From Peptoclostridium litorale DSM 5388 (lineage in GTDB: Bacteria > Bacillota > Clostridia > Peptostreptococcales > Peptostreptococcaceae), in assembly GCF_900141635.1 (NCBI RefSeq), contig NZ_FSRH01000003.1:214598-278597 (forward strand): 64,000 nt of DNA, read 5' to 3'. Positions 43,826 through 51,811 of the stretch are shown one piece after another (positions within the stretch are counted from its first letter, which is position 1; each line of letters begins with the position of its first letter). Below the pieces are notes generated by a model, which was not told the origin of the DNA, did not search any database, and was given only the letters and a program-made list of their open reading frames with translations. The position numbers were made by a program, and so were the translations under genes.

Positions 43826-45262
43826 ATGTCAGGATACGATAGCTATAAAAATCCTCTTATAGAGAGATATTCAAGCAAAGAGATGAGCTTCATATTTTCA
43901 GCTCAAAACAAGTTCTCGACTTGGAGAAAATTCTGGGTTGCACTTGCAAAGGCTGAAAAGGAACTTGGACTTCAAATAACTGACGAGCAGATAGCAGAGC
44001 TTGAAAGCAATATTGAAAACATAAATTTTGACGACGCTAAAAAGTTTGAAAAAGAGACAAGACACGATGTAATGTCTCACGTAAAGGCTTACGGACTGCT
44101 TTGCCCAAATGCAAAGGGGATAATACACCTTGGCGCTACAAGCGCATATGTAGGTGACAACACTGACGTAGTAGTAATGAAGCAGGCGATAGAACTTGTG
44201 ATGGTTAAGTTTGCAAACCTCATGAAGAACCTTTCGGATTTTGCACTCAAGTACAAGGAAATGCCTACTCTTGGATACACACATTTCCAGCCGGCGCAGC
44301 TTACCACGGTAGGAAAGAGGGCTTGCCTTTGGCTGCAGGACCTTATAATGGACTTTGACGAACTTGAATACAGACTTGAGAGCCTAAAGCTTAGGGGCGT
44401 TAAGGGAACTACTGGAACTCAGGCGAGCTTCCTAAGCCTTTTCGAAGGAGACCATGAAAAGGTTAAAAAGCTTGACGAGCTTGTGTGCAAGAACATGGGA
44501 ATAGAAAAGAAGTTCACAATAACTGGGCAGACATATTCAAGAAAGCAAGACTGCCAGGTTCTTTCAACACTTTCTTCAATAGCTCAGTCTATGCACAAGA
44601 TGACAAACGACCTTAGACTTCTTCAAAACCTCAAGGAAGTGGAAGAGCCTTTTGAAAAGTCTCAGATAGGATCTTCAGCCATGGCATACAAGAGAAACCC
44701 CATGAGAAGCGAAAGGATTTCTTCGCTTTGCAAATATGTTATGTCTCAAAGCCTAAATCCGGCTCTTATATTCTCGACTCAGTGGTTCGAAAGAACTCTT
44801 GACGACTCTGCAAACAGGAGACTGAGCATACCGGAATCATTCCTTGCAATAGATGCGATACTTGAAATAGGAATAAATGTCACAAACGGCCTTGTGGTAT
44901 ACGAGAACATGATAAGAAAGCATGTAAACGAGGAACTTCCTTTCATGGCGACTGAAAACATACTCATGGAAGCTGTTAAAAGAGGCGGAGACAGGCAGGA
45001 GCTTCATGAAAAGATAAGAATATATTCTATGGAGGTTGGGGAAAGGGTTAAAAACCAAGGCCTTGACAACAACCTTATAGACAAGATAATCGATGATACT
45101 TCATTCAAAATGTCAAAAGAAGAGATACTTGAAATAATAGACCCTAAAAAATTCACGGGAAGAGCTCCCCAGCAGGTTGACCAGTTTGTGGAAGAGGAAA
45201 TAAAACCTATCCTTGAAAAGCATAAGGATGAGCTTGGAATAGATGTAGACCTTAAGGTGTAA
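43826..45262 (+). CDS. purB: Adenylosuccinate lyase
   Basis: A 478-residue member of the fumarase/aspartase superfamily, in the longer size class of PurB. The signature loop is GSSAMAYKRNPMRSE. Other blocks are HDVMSHVKAYG, IHLGATSAYVGDNTD, TLGYTHFQPAQLTTVGKRA and GTTGTQASFLSLFEGDHEKV. It acts twice in purine synthesis (SAICAR and adenylosuccinate cleavage). It is a single gene here, with the rest of the pur pathway elsewhere. AAAGGAG stands before the ATG. Confidence 0.95.
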   Translation: MSGYDSYKNPLIERYSSKEMSFIFSAQNKFSTWRKFWVALAKAEKELGLQITDEQIAELESNIENINFDDAKKFEKETRHDVMSHVKAYGLLCPNAKGIIHLGATSAYVGDNTDVVVMKQAIELVMVKFANLMKNLSDFALKYKEMPTLGYTHFQPAQLTTVGKRACLWLQDLIMDFDELEYRLESLKLRGVKGTTGTQASFLSLFEGDHEKVKKLDELVCKNMGIEKKFTITGQTYSRKQDCQVLSTLSSIAQSMHKMTNDLRLLQNLKEVEEPFEKSQIGSSAMAYKRNPMRSERISSLCKYVMSQSLNPALIFSTQWFERTLDDSANRRLSIPESFLAIDAILEIGINVTNGLVVYENMIRKHVNEELPFMATENILMEAVKRGGDRQELHEKIRIYSMEVGERVKNQGLDNNLIDKIIDDTSFKMSKEEILEIIDPKKFTGRAPQQVDQFVEEEIKPILEKHKDELGIDVDLKV

Positions 45263-45301
45263 AAAGCATAATACAGTTGGTTAACGTTTCTATAAAAAAG
45301 C

Positions 45302-45327
45302 GGCATGCCAAATATGGCGTGCCTTTT
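45302..45327 (+). terminator. Terminator of purB
   Basis: GGCATGCCA (45302-45310) pairs with TGGCGTGCC (45315-45323), then TTTT. Confidence 0.82.
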
Positions 45328-45999
45328 CAATATGTATAATACTTGAATACAGGTATGACGCATGTCTTTAGATGATATAACGTCCTCCTAAGGCGAGATT
45401 GGAGAGCTTTATACCTCTGGCTCATATTGGAAAAAACATCCCTTAGAGGCGAATTTAATCGAATAACGTTGACTATGAATATGTAAAATTAATGTGTTGA
45501 AAAGGATGGATCGCAGCATAGGCGAACGAAAATACAGAAAACACAGATTAAATTCGCTAAAATGCAGATTCTCTCCGGGGATATAAAAACAAAAGCCGAC
45601 TCAATGTTCGGATAAATCCGCCGGAGGTGTGCTTTAATCAAAGAAGAGATTAAAGAAATCATGCGGGTCTTTGGATTTATACGGTTGATTATATATACTT
45701 AAAGCCGGCAGGCTTTAAGGCCTATTTCGAATGAATATATACAGGGCTTGAGACATGGGGATTGGAAGAATCTTTTTATATTTCATTGTGATTTTTTTAT
45801 AATAAATATATAATTAATTTACAAATACACTTGCCTTATAAGGTATTAGATGCTATACTATAAAAGTACCTTGATTCTGATTGTAAATATGATTCATGAA
45901 ACGGAAAATAAACAGAAAATTTTATTTCCGCGGTTTCTGCAATAGAATAAATATTTTTACAAAGAATTAAAGGAAATAAAATTTTTGGAGGAATTACTA
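45328..45999. other. Gene-poor region between purB and the second csp gene
   Basis: There are about 670 bases without an intact gene. A short frame reads LIKEEIKEIMRVFGFIRLI near 45640-45700 without a start or ribosome site, possibly a decayed remnant. An 8-base hairpin (45709-45716 / 45721-45728) is present, as is a promoter for csp at 45831-45859. Nothing else is recognised. Confidence 0.5.
45831..45859 (+). promoter_or_regulatory. Promoter of the second csp gene
   Basis: TTGCCT (45831-45836), a 17-base spacer and TATACT (45854-45859). This gives a leader of about 135 bases, the length typical of cold-regulated csp mRNAs. Confidence 0.65.
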
Positions 46000-46200
46000 A
46001 TGAAAACAGGAATAGTTAAATGGTTCAACTCAGAAAAAGGATTCGGATTCATAACAGTTGATGGTGGAGAAGACGTATTCGTACATTTCTCAGCTATACA
46101 AATAGACGGATTCAAAACTCTTGAAGAAGGACAGTCAGTTAACTTTGAAATAGTTGACGGACCAAAAGGACCTCAAGCAGCAAACGTAACAGTTGCTTAA
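46000..46200 (+). CDS. csp: Cold-shock protein (CspA family), second copy
   Basis: A 66-residue cold-shock-domain protein with RNP1 KGFGFIT and RNP2 VFVHFSAI, closely related to the copy at 25080. ATG 46000 follows GGAGG by eight bases. It has a long leader and a strong terminator (46219-46248). The codons are very uniform (gga, aaa, gtt, gaa), as in highly expressed genes. Confidence 0.95.
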   Translation: MKTGIVKWFNSEKGFGFITVDGGEDVFVHFSAIQIDGFKTLEEGQSVNFEIVDGPKGPQAANVTVA

Positions 46201-46218
46201 TTATAATTAGACATCAGA

Positions 46219-46248
46219 GCCTTGGAGAATAATCTCCAAGGCTTTTTT
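46219..46248 (+). terminator. Terminator of the second csp gene
   Basis: Perfect arms GCCTTGGAGA (46219-46228) and TCTCCAAGGC (46233-46242), then six T. Confidence 0.92.
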
Positions 46249-46337
46249 AATGACAAGAACCTTCTCATTAATTAAAGCATTGTTAAGGCTAAGAGAGTAA
46301 GGTTCACTACAAGTTTTGAACTGAGGAAGTGTTGATA

Positions 46338-46535
46338 ATGGACGGAAATAAAAGGACGAATATAAAATGTGGACTTAAAGTTATGGTGGTTCAAAAACAG
46401 GATCAGCGAACAGGCAAGCTTACAGGGGGGACTGTTGAGAGGATTCTCACCAACTCATCAGTACACCCTCATGGAATAAAGGTTCGCCTTACCAGCGGGA
46501 TAGTCGGACGCGTAAAAGAGATATGCGAAGACTAA
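46338..46535 (+). CDS. ywbE: YwbE-family small protein (DUF2196)
   Basis: A 65-residue basic protein matching the YwbE family: KVMVVQKQDQRTGKLTGGTV and ILTNSSVHPHGIKVRLTSGIVGRV. A KOW-like, beta-rich fold with nucleic-acid binding is likely, but function is not established. ATG 46338 has GAGGAAG eight bases upstream. It is a single gene, followed by an extensive hairpin region. Confidence 0.85.
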   Translation: MDGNKRTNIKCGLKVMVVQKQDQRTGKLTGGTVERILTNSSVHPHGIKVRLTSGIVGRVKEICED

Positions 46536-46595
46536 TTACTGAAATTGTATATATGCCGCGCTTGAAAAAGTATGAGATTGAATAAACTTTATCCG

Positions 46596-46681
46596 TTATA
46601 AAATACAAAAAAGCCAGAACTATTTTACAATTCAAAATAGTTCTGGCTTTTTTGTATTTTATAATAGTTCTGGCTTTTTTG
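46596..46681. terminator. Very long terminator stem with a duplicated right arm
   Basis: Left arm 46596-46626 and right arm 46634-46664 are perfect 31-base complements (seven-base loop) and include AAAAAAGCCAGAAC. The right-arm core TAGTTCTGGCTTTTTT is repeated at about 46665-46680. It lies between the convergent ywbE and the aminotransferase. Confidence 0.85.
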
Positions 46682-46750
46682 AAAATTGGCAATATTGATG
46701 TTTGAAAGAGCTTTTCGATTAAAATTCATGCAATTCAATTGTATCCGATA

Positions 46751-47938
46751 TTAATATAGGTCTTTTAATTTTTGGAATGCATCAAAAGATCTTTTTATCA
46801 TCTCTGGATCCACACAATAAGAAATTCTAACATATCCAGGGCATCCAAAATCATCTGCTGGTACAACAAGAAGATTAAATGTCTTTGCATTTTCAGAAAA
46901 ATTCACAGCATTTTCTTCTAGTGATTTTACAAACAAGTAGAACGCACCATTTGGTTTAACGCATTCATAACCCATGTTATTCAGCCCGTCGTACAACAAT
47001 TTTCTATTTGTATCATACAATGCTACGTCTGATGTTTTTCCGAGACAACCCAAAACGACTTTCTGGAACATGCTTGGTGCGCATACATATCCGAGAGAAC
47101 GTCCGGCACCACATACTGCTGTGTATATATCTTTATCATTTTCCACACTCTCAGGAACCAGAATATAACCCAATCTCTCTCCCGGAAGTGAAAGTGATTT
47201 GCTGTATGAGTAACATATAATTGTATTCTCATAATAAGCTGGTATATATGGGATTTGTATGTCATCATAAACTATTTCTCTGTATGGTTCATCAGATATG
47301 AGGTACAGGGGCTTATTATATTCTTCAGATTTCTTTTTTAATAAATTTGCCAAATCATTTAATGTTTTTTCTGAATAAACAACTCCAGATGGATTGTTAG
47401 GAGAATTTATTATAATCCCTTTTGTGTTAGGGGTAATAGCTTTTTCTAATGAATCCATCTTAATTTGGAAATTTTCTGTGTCTGCTGGCACTACCACAAC
47501 CTTTGCACCTGCATTTTTTATAAAAACCTTATATTCTGGGAAATATGGTGCAATAATTATAAATTCATCTTCTTCTGGATGTTTGGTAAGAGCCTTAAGT
47601 GTAATAGTTAATGAAGCTGCTGCACCACATGTTATGTAGAAATTATCTGCTTTCAACTGACAATTATATGTGTTGTTCATATACTCAGCCAGCCCTTTTC
47701 TTACTTCAAAATCACCCTGTGCAGATGTATAACCGTGAATTTCTTGTGATTTTGATGTTTCCAGCAATTTTAGCATTGTTTCTTTTACACATTCTGGCGC
47801 TGGAACAGTTGGATTTCCAATACTGAAATCAAATACATTTTCTCTTCCAACAATTGCAGCCTGTTGCATTCCGTACTCGAATAAGTCTCTAATTACAGAT
47901 CGTTTTGACCCCAATTCATACATTTCTTTTGATACCAT
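46751..47938 (-). CDS. PLP-dependent aminotransferase next to ldhA
   Basis: A 395-residue class I/II aminotransferase. It has FSIGNPTVPAP, ITCGAAASLTITLKAL, INSPNNPSGVVYS, ISDEPYREIVYDD and the PLP lysine in CYSYSKSLSLPGERLGYI. RISYCVDPEM lies at the C-terminus. It is similar in layout to the gene at 19252. It is divergent from ldhA across 830 bases, so a role in producing 2-oxoisocaproate from leucine is plausible. By eye its isoleucine codons are mostly ATT, whereas neighbours prefer ATA, hinting at a foreign origin. GGAGG stands before the ATG. Substrate not proven. Confidence 0.88.
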   Translation of the reverse strand: MVSKEMYELGSKRSVIRDLFEYGMQQAAIVGRENVFDFSIGNPTVPAPECVKETMLKLLETSKSQEIHGYTSAQGDFEVRKGLAEYMNNTYNCQLKADNFYITCGAAASLTITLKALTKHPEEDEFIIIAPYFPEYKVFIKNAGAKVVVVPADTENFQIKMDSLEKAITPNTKGIIINSPNNPSGVVYSEKTLNDLANLLKKKSEEYNKPLYLISDEPYREIVYDDIQIPYIPAYYENTIICYSYSKSLSLPGERLGYILVPESVENDKDIYTAVCGAGRSLGYVCAPSMFQKVVLGCLGKTSDVALYDTNRKLLYDGLNNMGYECVKPNGAFYLFVKSLEENAVNFSENAKTFNLLVVPADDFGCPGYVRISYCVDPEMIKRSFDAFQKLKDLY

Positions 47939-48171
47939 ATAGTTTCACTCCTCCTCTAAAAGTATTTAGCATTGATAATATTTTGGCAAAAAATGATGTG
48001 GTATTGATGTGGCTACAGTGTAACAATATGACAAATGTTGTGCAAGGTGCCAAAATAGCGAAAAAACAGTAAAATATGAAGTTGTGGCCGCTAATACTCA
48101 CTATATCACCATATATCTTAATATTAATACTGTTTTTGATTTTTTATAGTATTCAAGATCTGCAATTATAT

Positions 48172-48186
48172 AATTTTCAGAAAACA
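48172..48186 (+). promoter_or_regulatory. CodY-like box between the aminotransferase and ldhA
   Basis: AATTTTCAGAAAACA matches AATTTTCWGAAAATT at 13 of 15 positions. CodY senses branched-chain amino acids and GTP, which suits this locus. Confidence 0.5.
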
Positions 48187-48375
48187 CTACATAATTAATA
48201 TATATGCTAATACCTATGCTTGAAATTTGAATTTTCGAACAATTTAGCGTATTAAAATGTCATATTGAAAAATATTTATGCAGATTTGATGCGGGTTGAT
48301 GTAATTTGAAATTTTTCGAATGATAAAAATAGAACCGCTTCAGAAAATGTACCGGAAAAAATACCCTAAAAAAAG

Positions 48376-48414
48376 TAGAACGTGTTTGACAAATAGTAAA
48401 CAATATGTTATCCT
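48376..48414 (+). promoter_or_regulatory. Promoter of ldhA with overlapping Rex-like operator
   Basis: The -35 TTGACA is at 48386-48391 and a weak -10 TATCCT at 48409-48414. TTGACAAATAGTAAACAA (48386-48403) matches TTGTTAANNNNTTAACAA at 11 of 14 fixed positions and covers the -35. TAGAACGTGTTT lies at 48376. Confidence 0.5.
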
Positions 48415-48770
48415 TCAATTGTCGGGAAGTGATTCCAAAAATTAGAATCCAGAATAATATCTGCATATCAAGATACATAAGGCTTGTGGCTATCAGTTGC
48501 ATTCAATGCTTATCAACAATTGAATGTTCACCATGCAAATTGATCAGATTCTATTTTAAATAATCAGAATGTGATTTGCCGAGGCACTTCCAATAGTGCC
48601 TGTGTCTCATTTTGGAAAACGTTGTCATGCATTGCTTATAAAAACATACAGAAAAATAATACGAGACCTGGCTAACGACATAATCAGATTAGGCTAGAAC
48701 GGGGCTGAGGTCAGTCCTTTCTAATAAAAGTTAAGTATCAAAAAATTAATTCGTAGGTGGAGGGATATTT

Positions 48771-49790
48771 ATGAAAATCTTAGCTTATTGTGTAAGACCG
48801 GATGAAGTTGAATCATTTGGAAAATTTTCAGGGCAGTATGGGCATGAAGTTGAATTAATACCGCAATCATTTGGACCGGAAGTAGCTCATTTGGCGAAAG
48901 GATATGACGCCATTTCGATTCTAGGAAACTGTAAAGCCACTAGGGAGGCTCTAGATAAGATAAATGACTATGGCATAAAGTACATGGCCAGCAGATCAGC
49001 GGGAGTAAACAACATAGACATAGAGGCTGCTGACGAATTTGGCATAGGAGTATCAAACGTACCAGCCTATTCACCTAACTCGGTATCTGAGCTGACTGTA
49101 GGAATTACAATTTGCCTTACAAGAAAGATACCTACAGCGCTAAAAAGAGTTGATACTCAAAACTTTGCGCTAAACGGACTGATAGGCGTAGAATTGAGAA
49201 ACATGACTATAGGGGTTATAGGAACAGGGAGAATCGGCCTTGAAGTAATCAAAGGATTCTCAGGTTTTGGAGCTAAACTAATAGGCTATGACGTGGTGGA
49301 AAATGAAGCGGCAAAACAATATATTGAGTACAAATCGCTAGACGAGCTATACAAAGAAGCAGACATAATCACACTGCATGTTCCTGTGACAGACGACAAT
49401 TACCACATGATAAATAAAGATAGCATGGCAAAAATGAAGGACGGTGTCTTCATAGTGAACTCGGCGCGTGGAGGACTAATTGACACTGAAGATCTTATGG
49501 AGGCATTGAAGTCTGGAAAGGTAGCTGGAGCTGCATTGGATACATACGAGCATGAAGTTGGTGTCTTCCACAACAACAAGATGAATGAAATTCTAAAGGA
49601 TGATACATTGGCAAAACTTAGAAGCTTCCCAAATGTAGTACTTACACCTCACTGTGGATTCTATACAGATGAAGCTGTATCAAACATGGTTGAAACGGCA
49701 CTTATAAGCTTAAAAGAATTTGAAATGCAGGGAAGCAGCAGGTGCCAAGTTGGGGGAAACAGCAGTAGCAAATCAAAATGCCTTGCATAG
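48771..49790 (+). CDS. ldhA: (R)-2-hydroxyisocaproate dehydrogenase
   Basis: A 339-residue D-2-hydroxyacid dehydrogenase. NAD-binding GTGRIG is at residues 151-156, with acidic D174 favouring NADH. Catalytic R233 (NSARGG), Glu in DTYEHEVG and H294 (TPHCGFY) are present. In C. difficile the LdhA of the had locus reduces 2-oxoisocaproate to (R)-2-hydroxyisocaproate; the same role is inferred here. The C-terminal tail (CQVGGNSSSKSKCLA) is Ser/Cys-rich and not typical of the family. The ribosome site GGTGGAGG precedes the ATG. A 17-base inverted repeat at 49879-49928 may end the transcript. Confidence 0.93.
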   Translation: MKILAYCVRPDEVESFGKFSGQYGHEVELIPQSFGPEVAHLAKGYDAISILGNCKATREALDKINDYGIKYMASRSAGVNNIDIEAADEFGIGVSNVPAYSPNSVSELTVGITICLTRKIPTALKRVDTQNFALNGLIGVELRNMTIGVIGTGRIGLEVIKGFSGFGAKLIGYDVVENEAAKQYIEYKSLDELYKEADIITLHVPVTDDNYHMINKDSMAKMKDGVFIVNSARGGLIDTEDLMEALKSGKVAGAALDTYEHEVGVFHNNKMNEILKDDTLAKLRSFPNVVLTPHCGFYTDEAVSNMVETALISLKEFEMQGSSRCQVGGNSSSKSKCLA

Positions 49791-49878
49791 GCAGCGCTAA
49801 ACAGGACAGAAAAGTCAGTTCAAAGATTCGAAAGCTCCATATTGCATCTGAATGTCAAAGAGAACATTGCATACTTAT

Positions 49879-49928
49879 ATATTTTGCGAATTGAAATTCT
49901 GTTTTATGGGATTCAATTCGCAAAATAT
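49879..49928 (+). terminator. Inverted repeat after ldhA
   Basis: Perfect 17-base arms at 49879-49895 and 49912-49928 with a 16-base loop. There is little T tract, so it is a weak terminator or a processing signal. Confidence 0.6.
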
Positions 49929-49987
49929 CCTAAAAAATCAACTTGTGTAGTTTTTTAAAGCAATCAGAGTATCGGAAATGCAATATC

Positions 49988-50002
49988 AAAATTCAGAAAA
50001 TA
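49988..50002 (+). promoter_or_regulatory. CodY-like box upstream of the second brnQ
   Basis: AAAATTCAGAAAATA matches AATTTTCWGAAAATT at 12 of 15 positions, 39 bases before the start codon. Confidence 0.45.
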
Positions 50003-50040
50003 AAGAAGATAAAGAACATAAATATGAAGGGGATGATAAA

Positions 50041-51366
50041 ATGACAAAGGAAAGAAAGGATATTTTCATAGCAGGTTTTGCCCTATTTGCAATATTTTTC
50101 GGAGCAGGCAACTTGATTTTTCCACCGAGTCTAGGACTGGCGGCAGGAAAAGCCTGGCCTCTAGCAGCACTTGGATTTTTGCTTACAGACCCTGTTTTGC
50201 CCGTACTGGGTGTAATTGCAACATCTAAAGTAGGTGGAAAAGCCGAGGACCTTGGTAAAAGGGTAAGTCCTCTATTCGCAAAAATACTGGGAGCAGTATG
50301 TATACTAGTTATAGGACCTCTTTTCGCGGTTCCAAGAACTGCAGCTACGGTATACGAAATAGCCATAAAACCTGTTATGCCGAGCTCACCGCTTCTAATA
50401 ACATCGCTAATCTTCTTTGTAATCACATATATGCTTGTAATCAATCAAAGTGGCGTAATTGACAAGATAGGAAAATATCTGACTCCGGCACTGCTAGTTA
50501 TACTTACCGTTATAATAGGTGCGTGTGTGATAAATCCTATAGGAGAGATAGTAGCACCTCAGCCTGGAAACTTTTTCCTAAAGGGCTTTGAGGAAGGTTA
50601 CCAGACAATGGACGCTCTGGGTGCATCGCTTATGGCGGGAATAGTGCTTTCGGATTTGATATTTAGGGGATACAAGGACAGAAAGAAACAGCAGCATATG
50701 ACTACCAGAATAGGACTAGTTGCAGCGGCACTGCTAGCCTTTATATATGGTGGATTGACATATGTAGGAGCAGCTGGAAGCGCTATATTCAGCAGTGATA
50801 TGCCAAGAGTTGATCTGCTACTGGGCCTTGTAAATGAAATCTTCGGAACTGCCGGTACAATATCGATAGCGGTTGCAGTATCTTTGGCCTGCCTGACTAC
50901 TTCAATAGGTCTTACTGCTACAGCGGCAAACTACTTCAGCGGCATAAGTAATGGCAAATTATCATACAAAGCTGTGGCAATCGCCGTAGTAGTATGCAGT
51001 TTTGCTCTTTCGAATTTCGGTGTGGAAGGTCTAATCAGCATAGCGGTTCCAATTCTATGTACTGTATATCCGCTTATAATTGTTTTAATATTAACAACAT
51101 TGTTTGACGAACACATACCAAATGACCATACTTACAGGGGTTCTGTCCTAGGGGCTTTCATAGTCAGCTTGACTATGACACTAAACAGTACGTTCAATAT
51201 ATTGAATGGCCCTATGGTTTTGATACAAAAATTACCTCTATATGCGAATGGATTCCCTTGGATTGTTCCATCTATAGTTCTAGGTATTGCATTTATGATT
51301 TACGGTAAAATGACACAGAAAAATCAACCTGGAGAAGGTCTGGCAGGAGAAAACAGAACTGCTTAG
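50041..51366 (+). CDS. brnQ: Branched-chain amino acid carrier BrnQ (second copy, leucine locus)
   Basis: A 441-residue LIV carrier with about 12 membrane helices. It has IAGFALFAIFFGAGNLIFPP near the start, FEEGYQTMDALGASLMAGI and CLTTSIGLTATAANYFSGIS. It lies between ldhA and the acyl-CoA synthetase, so it probably feeds leucine into the reductive pathway. ATG 50041 is used because AAGGGG lies eight bases upstream; the open frame extends to 49978 without a ribosome site. Such a carrier inside the had locus is not part of the C. difficile arrangement I know. A strong terminator follows. Confidence 0.94.
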   Translation: MTKERKDIFIAGFALFAIFFGAGNLIFPPSLGLAAGKAWPLAALGFLLTDPVLPVLGVIATSKVGGKAEDLGKRVSPLFAKILGAVCILVIGPLFAVPRTAATVYEIAIKPVMPSSPLLITSLIFFVITYMLVINQSGVIDKIGKYLTPALLVILTVIIGACVINPIGEIVAPQPGNFFLKGFEEGYQTMDALGASLMAGIVLSDLIFRGYKDRKKQQHMTTRIGLVAAALLAFIYGGLTYVGAAGSAIFSSDMPRVDLLLGLVNEIFGTAGTISIAVAVSLACLTTSIGLTATAANYFSGISNGKLSYKAVAIAVVVCSFALSNFGVEGLISIAVPILCTVYPLIIVLILTTLFDEHIPNDHTYRGSVLGAFIVSLTMTLNSTFNILNGPMVLIQKLPLYANGFPWIVPSIVLGIAFMIYGKMTQKNQPGEGLAGENRTA

Positions 51367-51385
51367 ATAAAGGGGTTACAGCATA

Positions 51386-51409
51386 TCTCAAGGGGAATTT
51401 GCCTTGAGA
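51386..51409 (+). repeat. Short hairpin just after brnQ
   Basis: TCTCAAGG (51386-51393) and CCTTGAGA (51402-51409) form a perfect 8-base stem. Confidence 0.55.
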
Positions 51410-51421
51410 ATACAAAAGATA

Positions 51422-51460
51422 AAAAAGAGTAACTTAGTTTTCACCTAGGTTACTCTTTTT
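51422..51460 (+). terminator. Terminator of the second brnQ
   Basis: Arms AAAAAGAGTAAC (51422-51433) and GTTACTCTTTTT (51449-51460), with additional TAG/CTA pairing inside. Confidence 0.9.
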
Positions 51461-51601
51461 TATGAAAAATTTCAAGTAAAGATGTATAGAGCCTAACTCA
51501 CAATCTCAATTGAATCAAGAAATCTTTCTATGGAACGAGGAATATTGTTTATTGTTTACATATCACAGGCGGTGCATCAATTGGTAAAAAAAAGAATGAT
51601 T

Positions 51602-51690
51602 TTGTTAAAAATTTAGAAATTATCATTGACAGGAAAGTGAATATTTCATATAATGAAGTTGTAAAAAAAATAGAACGCGTTCTAGAACGC
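51602..51690 (+). promoter_or_regulatory. Promoter, Rex-like site and compound operator of the acyl-CoA synthetase/had operon
   Basis: TTGTTAA-N4-TTAGAAA (51602-51619) matches the Rex consensus at 12 of 14 positions. The consensus promoter TTGACA (51626-51631), a 17-base spacer and TATAAT (51649-51654) follows. Two overlapping perfect palindromes lie near +10 to +30: AGAACGCGTTCT (51672-51683) and GCGTTCTAGAACGC (51677-51690). Confidence 0.75.
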
Positions 51691-51811
51691 TATATGAATA
51701 ATATGGAATTTACAATTACTTAATGTGTACTTGTGATTACGAATATCTTTTTACAGATTGAGCTTAGGGATGATTAAGTCAAAAGCACAATAAAAAATTC
51801 GAGGTGTTATT

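Larger units (their letters stand above)
47939..48770. other. Divergent control region and long leader of ldhA
   Basis: There are 832 bases without a gene. It contains a CodY-like box (48172-48186), a promoter overlapped by a Rex-like site (48386-48414) and TAGAACGTGTTT (48376-48387). The leader of about 350 bases has several hairpins: CATTCAAT/ATTGAATG at 48500-48526, GGCACT/AGTGCC near 48584, and GACCT/AGGTC at 48664-48712. Confidence 0.55.
51367..51811. other. Control region upstream of the acyl-CoA synthetase/had transcript
   Basis: There are 445 bases without a gene. It holds the terminator of brnQ, a Rex-like site, a consensus promoter and a compound palindrome downstream of the start site; each is listed separately. 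The remaining leader to the ATG is unstructured by eye. Confidence 0.55.

Noticed and set aside
45370..45480. Pair of ATAACGT motifs and similar CTAAGGCGA / TTAGAGGCGA stretches
   Set aside because: Too short and imperfect to call a repeat family or a known RNA; no consistent fold found by eye.
45630..45700. Coding-like stretch LIKEEIKEIMRVFGFIRLI
   Set aside because: No start, ribosome site or continuation; may be a remnant but cannot be assigned.
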